NCBI GenBank assembly: GCA_003644105.1
Contig: QNBK01000004.1
Span: 1 to 37,573, forward strand
From: Spirochaetota bacterium
GTDB lineage: Bacteria > Spirochaetota > Spirochaetia > DSM-2461
DNA length: 37,573 nucleotides
Direction of reading: 5' to 3'
Shown here: one piece after another, positions 33,435 through 37,573 of the stretch
How positions within the stretch are numbered: position 1 is the stretch's first letter
How the letters are laid out: every line of letters starts with the position of its first letter
The notes under the pieces: model-generated
Told to the model about the DNA's origin: nothing
Seen by the model: the letters and a program-made list of their open reading frames with translations, nothing else
The model's database searches: none
Program-made: the position numbers and the translations under genes

Positions 33435-34848
33435 ATATCACATTCTCGGCATTCTGACGCATCAGCGATACCTTTCCCTGTTTTTCCCACTCCCAATTCA
33501 ACGCTGTTTTCAGGTTCTTCAGCAGGCCTTGGGTGTTCTTACTGGAATATTTAAAGCCGTCAATCCGATGACGGATTTTTTTCAGACCACCGACAGAACG
33601 GACTATGGGTATGGCTCCCAACAGCTGGCCGATCATATCAATCTGTCCACAGGGCTCCCACATTGAAGGGACAACTACAAAAGATGCCGATGCGATGATT
33701 TTGACTGTAAAATCCCGGTTGTAACCTTCAAAAAAAAGCCAGTCTGATGACTCCGCGGCTCTCAAGCGTAGTTTCTCAACAATTTTCCCCTCTCCCTGCC
33801 CATAAAAGATAAAATTGAACTTACCTGCGAATCCCTCGAGATCTTCCGGCAGATTGAGGATTGCATCCACACCTTTCTGCTGTGTGAGTCGCCCGTGAAA
33901 AACTATCCAGGGTACTTCCGGGTTGAGCTTACCGGCTGAGTAATGAATCCCGCTGTATACTGTATTCTCAACTATACGACACAATTCTCTGCGCCTGTTT
34001 AATCTGCTCCCTAATGCCAGAAAGGACTTATTCAGCCAATGATCGGGGTTTATTCCGTTGTAAATTCCCTTCAGCTGGATTCCTGCTGATTTGTAGGCAG
34101 CACCCAGACTGCCTGAGAACTTATCAATTCCCGAAAGTAGTTCTCTGGCATAGCCTGGAGAGACGGTATTAACATGCCCGAAAACTCCAGCGGCCATTAA
34201 AGGATTTACCTGGTTATCCAAAAGACACTCCTGCAGTTCCTCTGCAGCAATTCCTGTCAGCTCATATGCTGTGGATAAATCCCCGAGTATCTGCTGGTAG
34301 GCTGTTCCTGCATTATGGATAGTAATAAGAACTCCGGTATGCTTAAAAAATCCTGAAGATTCACCGAATTTTTTCATATATAATGGTAAAAGTCCTGTAT
34401 GACCGTCATGACCGTTAATCACATCAGGAGAAATACCGTTTTGTATAATATCCAATACTGCCGCAGCCTGAAAAAGGACATTCATATTATTTGCATCAAT
34501 ATGCCCTTTCCCGATATATTCTGAATGCAGAGCATCATCTTTTGTATAATTGTATATATCAGTTTTTGATGAAAAACAGGGTGCATCAAGCAGATGGATT
34601 TTTATTCCGGAAAGCTCAGTTTCTGAAATATCGACATAGTGTGTGTTTTTACCCAGAGGGACTTCTACTTTGTAAAGATACCGTCCTTTATCTATAAACC
34701 CGTAACGGGGAATTATAACTGTGACATCATAATTCATGGATAAGAGTGAATCGGCCAGCCCACGGACAACGTCTTTGAGTCCTCCAGCACCGGCAAGCCC
34801 GTCTATCTCCCGGCTTACGAGCCAGACCTTAAGAACTTCAGGCACCAT
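33340..34848 (-). CDS. glgA: Glycogen/starch synthase-like glycosyltransferase (GT5), divergent
   Basis: GT5 enzymes extend alpha-1,4-glucan from ADP- or UDP-glucose. The two GT-B halves are present: the N-terminal VWLVSREIDGLAGAGGLKDV, the central NGHDGHTGLLPLYMKKF, the hinge-side FHGRLTQQKGVDAIL (Arg, Lys contacts) and the C-terminal PSMWEPCGQIDM with the catalytic-site Glu. The usual KxGGL nucleotide-sugar loop reads GAGGL here, so the Lys that contacts ADP-glucose in E. coli GlgA is missing. Downstream, QLLGAIPIVRSVGG is also variant. The 502-residue length is typical. Start ATG 34848 overlaps aroH by 11 bases; the 3' end overlaps map by 95 bases. The donor sugar is uncertain. Confidence 0.82.
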   Translation of the reverse strand: MVPEVLKVWLVSREIDGLAGAGGLKDVVRGLADSLLSMNYDVTVIIPRYGFIDKGRYLYKVEVPLGKNTHYVDISETELSGIKIHLLDAPCFSSKTDIYNYTKDDALHSEYIGKGHIDANNMNVLFQAAAVLDIIQNGISPDVINGHDGHTGLLPLYMKKFGESSGFFKHTGVLITIHNAGTAYQQILGDLSTAYELTGIAAEELQECLLDNQVNPLMAAGVFGHVNTVSPGYARELLSGIDKFSGSLGAAYKSAGIQLKGIYNGINPDHWLNKSFLALGSRLNRRRELCRIVENTVYSGIHYSAGKLNPEVPWIVFHGRLTQQKGVDAILNLPEDLEGFAGKFNFIFYGQGEGKIVEKLRLRAAESSDWLFFEGYNRDFTVKIIASASFVVVPSMWEPCGQIDMIGQLLGAIPIVRSVGGLKKIRHRIDGFKYSSKNTQGLLKNLKTALNWEWEKQGKVSLMRQNAENVIYGQRIWRKILIRGYLPLYRKVQREIKHCQSS

Positions 34849-35215
34849 TCCCGCTTCTTAAATCCGGTCTGAGGGCTGCAGCGGCGCCGGAATAAATCGG
34901 TGTTCCCGGGCCGTCTCCACGCCAGGTAACCAGCACCCGGATAGTCCTCGGCAGAGAATCTTCAACATCAGGTTCCTGGGAACAGAACAGAGCTGTTCCG
35001 CCATATTCCGGTCTGGCTACTCTCAGAGCCGCAGCCGCGTTCATCTTTTTCAGATCTGAAGTTTGGGTAAATTGAATGCTGACGATATCATCCGGTGTGA
35101 AATTATTTGTTAAGGCCAAAGAATCAAACAGTTCTCCCATGGCCCTTACCATCAGTGATGCTTCCTCTCCGGACTCGTTCAGTGCGATGGCACCTCTGAC
35201 TGCTGTGATATACAT
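34838..35215 (-). CDS. aroH: Chorismate mutase, AroH type
   Basis: Catalyses the Claisen rearrangement of chorismate to prephenate, the branch to Phe and Tyr. The trimeric AroH fold is recognised from MYITAVRGAIAL (Arg 7 equivalent), FCSQEPDVEDSLPRTIRVLV (Cys 75, Glu 78 and Arg 90 equivalents of the Bacillus enzyme) and PIYSGAAAALRPDL (Tyr 108 equivalent). Length 125 aa is normal. There is no obvious Shine-Dalgarno before the ATG, and the 39-base gap to the CAP gene is AT-rich. glgA overlaps its 3' end. Confidence 0.92.
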   Translation of the reverse strand: MYITAVRGAIALNESGEEASLMVRAMGELFDSLALTNNFTPDDIVSIQFTQTSDLKKMNAAAALRVARPEYGGTALFCSQEPDVEDSLPRTIRVLVTWRGDGPGTPIYSGAAAALRPDLRSGNGA

Positions 35216-35254
35216 AAATTAAGAATAACAGAAAATACTCTTATTAAAAAAGTA

Positions 35255-35962
35255 TCAGGGTATATCTTGAAGAATCAAATCAGTTTTCCGCAGTTCCCCA
35301 TTCTCAAATACATTCATTTCCATGGCAGCAACACCGCCGGGTTGCCATTTATCGGGGAGTGGAAAGTCGAAATGCAATGATACACTGTTCTTTTTATTTA
35401 TTATTGCGGTCAGTGCTGTTATTTCACTTCCAGTTATCTTGAGAAAGACCGATTGTGGAAAAATACCTGGAGAAAGGGATAAGTCCCCATCCACGTAAAC
35501 TCTTTGCTCAGCAATTCTGAACTCCTTCTGCTGCCATCTGGAGTTATTAAATACAACGACAAGAATCAGACGTCCTCCGGGTAAATGGACGATTCCCGTT
35601 CCACCGGAGAACCAATCGGGGTTGAGTATATTCTCCCGATGAGCCGGACTGTCCATCCATGCATCAATAATTGATTTTATATTGTCCCCTGCTCCAAGGT
35701 TTTCCCCGGCACGCAAACCTGTTCCTCCGGCCCTCCGGTAACGTTCCGCTACCCTTGAACCGTCATTTCCCCAATGGCTTAATGAAAGACGTTCTGATAG
35801 GTCATGGGCATGAACAGCTGCGGCAGTGCTGGAAGCTTCATCAGAATCTAAAGCAGGGATACCGTATTCTTCCCGTATCCCGTTCAGTTCAAGAAGAATT
35901 GCATCCTGAGCTGCAAGAAGCATAACCGGAAAGAACAGGAGAAAGAGAACTACGCGAATCAT
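35255..35962 (-). CDS. Secreted CAP (SCP/PR1) domain protein
   Basis: A signal peptide (MIRVVLFLLFFPVMLLAAQ) precedes a CAP domain at about residues 22-150. Its hallmarks are visible: LLELNGIREEYGIPALDSDE, the first His in AAAVHAHDLSERLSLSHWG, Glu in RAGENLG, and the AWMDSPAHRENILNPDW helix with its His and Glu. The C-terminal 85 residues are a beta-rich extension without a recognised family. Bacterial CAP proteins are extracellular or envelope proteins of mostly unknown activity. Its ATG overlaps the HIT stop by 4 bases. Confidence 0.9.
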   Translation of the reverse strand: MIRVVLFLLFFPVMLLAAQDAILLELNGIREEYGIPALDSDEASSTAAAVHAHDLSERLSLSHWGNDGSRVAERYRRAGGTGLRAGENLGAGDNIKSIIDAWMDSPAHRENILNPDWFSGGTGIVHLPGGRLILVVVFNNSRWQQKEFRIAEQRVYVDGDLSLSPGIFPQSVFLKITGSEITALTAIINKKNSVSLHFDFPLPDKWQPGGVAAMEMNVFENGELRKTDLILQDIP

Positions 35963-36312
35963 CCCGGCGGCCAGTTTAATCGGCGCCCCCCGAGGATATG
36001 AGCATGAAGGTATTCCACTTCTTGCCCACCGTCAGATCCGTTGTTAACAACCATTCTGTATCCCGGACCGTCAAGACCCAGGGAAGATGCAGCAGCGGAT
36101 ACAGCTGCAAAAAATCTGCCTGTATCCTCAACCGGCTTTGTTGAAAGCTCAGAGAATCTGGAAGAACGCTTTTTAGGGATTACAAGTACGTGGACAGGAG
36201 CCTGAGGATTCATATCGTTAAATGCCAGTACATCGTCGTTTTCAAACACTGGATCCACCTGAATATCACCGGAAATAATCTTGTCGAACACTGTATCAAA
36301 GCTGTTTTGCAT
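35959..36312 (-). CDS. HIT-family protein with altered first histidine
   Basis: A 117-residue HINT-like protein (FDKIISGDIQVDPVFENDDV, HVLVIPKKR, VVNNGSDGGQEVEYLHAHIL). HIT proteins hydrolyse nucleoside phosphoramidates and related adenylates. The canonical HxHxHxx reads YLHAHIL here, so the first His of the triad is Tyr while the middle nucleophile His and the third His remain. The ORF track begins at 36369; ATG 36312 with GAGGGGCA upstream is the better start and still overlaps the Nudix gene by 17 bases. Activity may differ from a standard HIT enzyme. Confidence 0.88.
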   Translation of the reverse strand: MQNSFDTVFDKIISGDIQVDPVFENDDVLAFNDMNPQAPVHVLVIPKKRSSRFSELSTKPVEDTGRFFAAVSAAASSLGLDGPGYRMVVNNGSDGGQEVEYLHAHILGGRRLNWPPG

Positions 36313-36853
36313 GAATTGCCCCTCTGGGAATCCGCTTTGAGTCTTCAGAAGTTTCCGATGTTTCCACATCCAGACTCATACTCATCATCCTCTCCTCATC
36401 AAAAATGAATCTACCCCGAAACGGACGGCCGGCCAACATGTGGGGCAGCCACCATGAGTCGTCGGTCCACATTTTCTCGTAGGGTAACTCGCTTTCACTA
36501 CACCAGAACGGATCGGCTTCAATAGTTTCCACAGGAGTGCCGCTCCACTTATCTGTCTGGAATACATATCCCCGTATGGAGTGACCGTTTGTGAATTGAA
36601 AATACAAATCACCGGAAGCTGACAGATTAGCCACTTTGAGCCCCACCTCTTCGAAAGTTTCACGTACAGCTGCTTCTTCAGGAGTTTCTCCAGGATCGAT
36701 TCTTCCCCCGGGTGCATTTATCAGTCCTGCACCCAAGCCTGTTTTCTTATGTATCAGGAGTACTTTTTCCTCTTTCCTGTCCCTGATAAAACAAAGTACC
36801 GCTTCTTCCACCGGCTTCCAGGTTGCCGGAATGATATCTCTGGCGTTTTTCAT
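36296..36853 (-). CDS. MTH1-like Nudix hydrolase
   Basis: A 185-residue protein with a full Nudix box at about residues 49-71 (GGRIDPGETPEEAAVRETFE continuing EVGL) that binds magnesium. The C-terminal half is notable: LPYEKMWTDDSWWLPHMLAG closely follows the human MTH1 block with its base-recognising Trp and Asp-Asp (here Trp 129, Asp 131, Asp 132), and GAGLINAPGGR matches the GAGRWNGFGGK of MTH1. This suggests sanitation of oxidised purine nucleotides (8-oxo-dGTP, 2-hydroxy-dATP). The last 20 residues are an added polar tail. It leads the HIT-CAP operon and is divergent from fusA. Confidence 0.88.
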   Translation of the reverse strand: MKNARDIIPATWKPVEEAVLCFIRDRKEEKVLLIHKKTGLGAGLINAPGGRIDPGETPEEAAVRETFEEVGLKVANLSASGDLYFQFTNGHSIRGYVFQTDKWSGTPVETIEADPFWCSESELPYEKMWTDDSWWLPHMLAGRPFRGRFIFDEERMMSMSLDVETSETSEDSKRIPRGAIHAKQL

Positions 36854-36955
36854 CCTATAAACTTAACCTCCACACTCTCTTGAATCAAGATTACTGATGA
36901 AGCTGTCAACCGCGTTGCCCACCGTGTATGGTCCATGTTAATCTCTAGCCCAATT
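36854..36955. promoter_or_regulatory. Divergent intergenic region between Nudix gene and fusA
   Basis: This 102-base gap must hold control signals for both directions or for the leftward operon. On the minus strand a TTGACA (plus 36904-36909) lies about 50 bases before the Nudix start, but the -10 at the right spacing is poor. No good boxes or Shine-Dalgarno were found for the rightward gene. Confidence 0.25.
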
Positions 36956-37573
36956 ATGGCAGAACGTAGTAAAGCCGTCCGTAATATCGGCATAATGGCA
37001 CATATCGACGCAGGTAAAACAACCACTACCGAGCGTATTCTTTTTTATACTCATAAAAGTCACCGTATCGGTGAAGTGGATGAAGGCACTGCAACAATGG
37101 ACTGGATGACCCAGGAACAGAACCGGGGTATCACCATTGTATCGGCGGCAACCACCTGCATATGGAACGACACACAGATAAATATCATTGATACTCCGGG
37201 ACATGTTGACTTCACCGCAGAAGTGGAACGTTCTCTCCGTGTTCTTGATGGTGCGGTAGGTGTGTTTTGCGCCGTTGGCGGTGTTGAACCTCAGTCTGAA
37301 ACAGTCTGGCGTCAGGCCGACCATTACAATGTCCCCCGAATAGCCTATGTGAATAAAATGGACCGTATCGGTGCTGATTTTTATGCTGTTGTTGAAGAAA
37401 TCAGGGAAAAGCTCAAAGCTGTCCCCCTCCCCCTTTCCCTCCCTATCGGCGTGGAATCGGCGTATGAGGGGAATATCGATCTGATTAAAATGCAGGAAGT
37501 TCATTGGGATCTTGATACTGAAGGAGCTGAGCTTCGATTCTCTGATATACGTGAAGAGCATCGTGAAATAGCC
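36956..37573 (+). CDS. fusA: Elongation factor G, 3' part outside window
   Basis: The GTPase that moves tRNAs and mRNA on the ribosome. The G-domain motifs are all visible: G1 [12 protein letters not shown]2 [13 protein letters not shown]3 DTPGHVDF and G4 [10 protein letters not shown]. The frame is open to the window end (206 codons), which is why the ORF track lists only its antisense shadow (36938-37561). ATG 36956 gives the usual [16 protein letters not shown]; an in-frame ATG at 36935 is possible, and neither has a clear ribosome site. Features such as [13 protein letters not shown] and [13 protein letters not shown] recall the EF-G paralogues of spirochaetes and planctomycetes, so which EF-G this is cannot be decided here. 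Confidence 0.92.
   Translation, partial: MAERSKAVRNIGIMAHIDAGKTTTTERILFYTHKSHRIGEVDEGTATMDWMTQEQNRGITIVSAATTCIWNDTQINIIDTPGHVDFTAEVERSLRVLDGAVGVFCAVGGVEPQSETVWRQADHYNVPRIAYVNKMDRIGADFYAVVEEIREKLKAVPLPLSLPIGVESAYEGNIDLIKMQEVHWDLDTEGAELRFSDIREEHREIA

Noticed and set aside
35235-35255. Weak stem ATACT/AGTAT with TTTT between the CAP gene and aroH
   Set aside because: Only five A-T rich pairs with an 11-base loop; too weak to call a terminator.
36938-37561. Minus-strand ORF of 207 aa at the right edge
   Set aside because: It is antisense to the clear EF-G G-domain; no family features.
1-37573. CRISPR array, insertion sequence, prophage or attachment site
   Set aside because: No regularly spaced repeats, transposase, integrase or phage genes were seen in the window.

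Overview
The window looks like a housekeeping stretch of a spirochaete chromosome (phylum Spirochaetota, probably a free-living or commensal member of the Spirochaetales with moderate GC of roughly 45%). I infer this from the gene order (recA-folK-scpA-scpB-rluB-cmk-rpsA; dnaG-rpoD-zinc-ribbon protein-rnpB-TPR-mreBCD-mrdA-rodA), the TPR and lipoprotein content, frequent TTG starts, and the sequence of the EF-G start. The assignment is from memory of family features, not from a search. No insertion sequence, prophage, CRISPR array or attachment site was seen. No stretch longer than about 300 bases lacks a gene once rnpB and the two tRNAs are counted.

Layout, plus strand (1-15763). First comes a three-gene envelope-type operon with overlapping ends: the end of a TPR protein, a secreted protein of unknown function, and a TPR protein with one membrane span. 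recA then follows behind its own promoter. Downstream, folK, scpA, scpB, rluB, cmk and rpsA are tightly packed or overlapping, so recombination, folate synthesis, condensin loading, rRNA pseudouridylation, CMP kinase and ribosomal protein S1 form one transcription block. After a GC hairpin comes a signalling block: a GAF/sigma-54 activator, a membrane-anchored TPR protein, a CHASE2-class III nucleotide cyclase whose Shine-Dalgarno can be folded into a hairpin, and a lipoprotein. A small membrane protein and mazG end this strand.

Layout, minus strand (36853 down to 15735). Read in transcription order: an MTH1-like Nudix hydrolase, a HIT protein, a CAP-domain secreted protein, AroH-type chorismate mutase, a divergent GlgA, a methionine aminopeptidase, tRNA-Thr and tRNA-Tyr with a clear promoter and terminator, a YkgJ-type Cys-cluster protein, a metallo-beta-lactamase-fold hydrolase, mltG, dnaG, rpoD, a coiled-coil zinc-ribbon protein, RNase P RNA, a TPR membrane protein, mreB, mreC, mreD, mrdA (PBP2), rodA, and a long two-part radical SAM protein that converges on and overlaps mazG. 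The block couples replication and transcription initiation (dnaG-rpoD) to tRNA maturation (rnpB) and the elongasome (MreBCD-PBP2-RodA, with MltG nearby).

At the right edge the start of an elongation factor G gene runs out of the window on the plus strand, divergent from the Nudix gene; the ORF track does not list it.

The most interesting parts, in my view, are the GAF/sigma-54-TPR-CHASE2 cyclase-lipoprotein block (8762-14403) as a possible envelope-to-cAMP-to-sigma-54 circuit, the hairpin over the cyclase start, the MTH1-like Nudix protein, and the nearly seamless embedding of rnpB between two protein genes. I do not see a clearly new mobile or defence system here.
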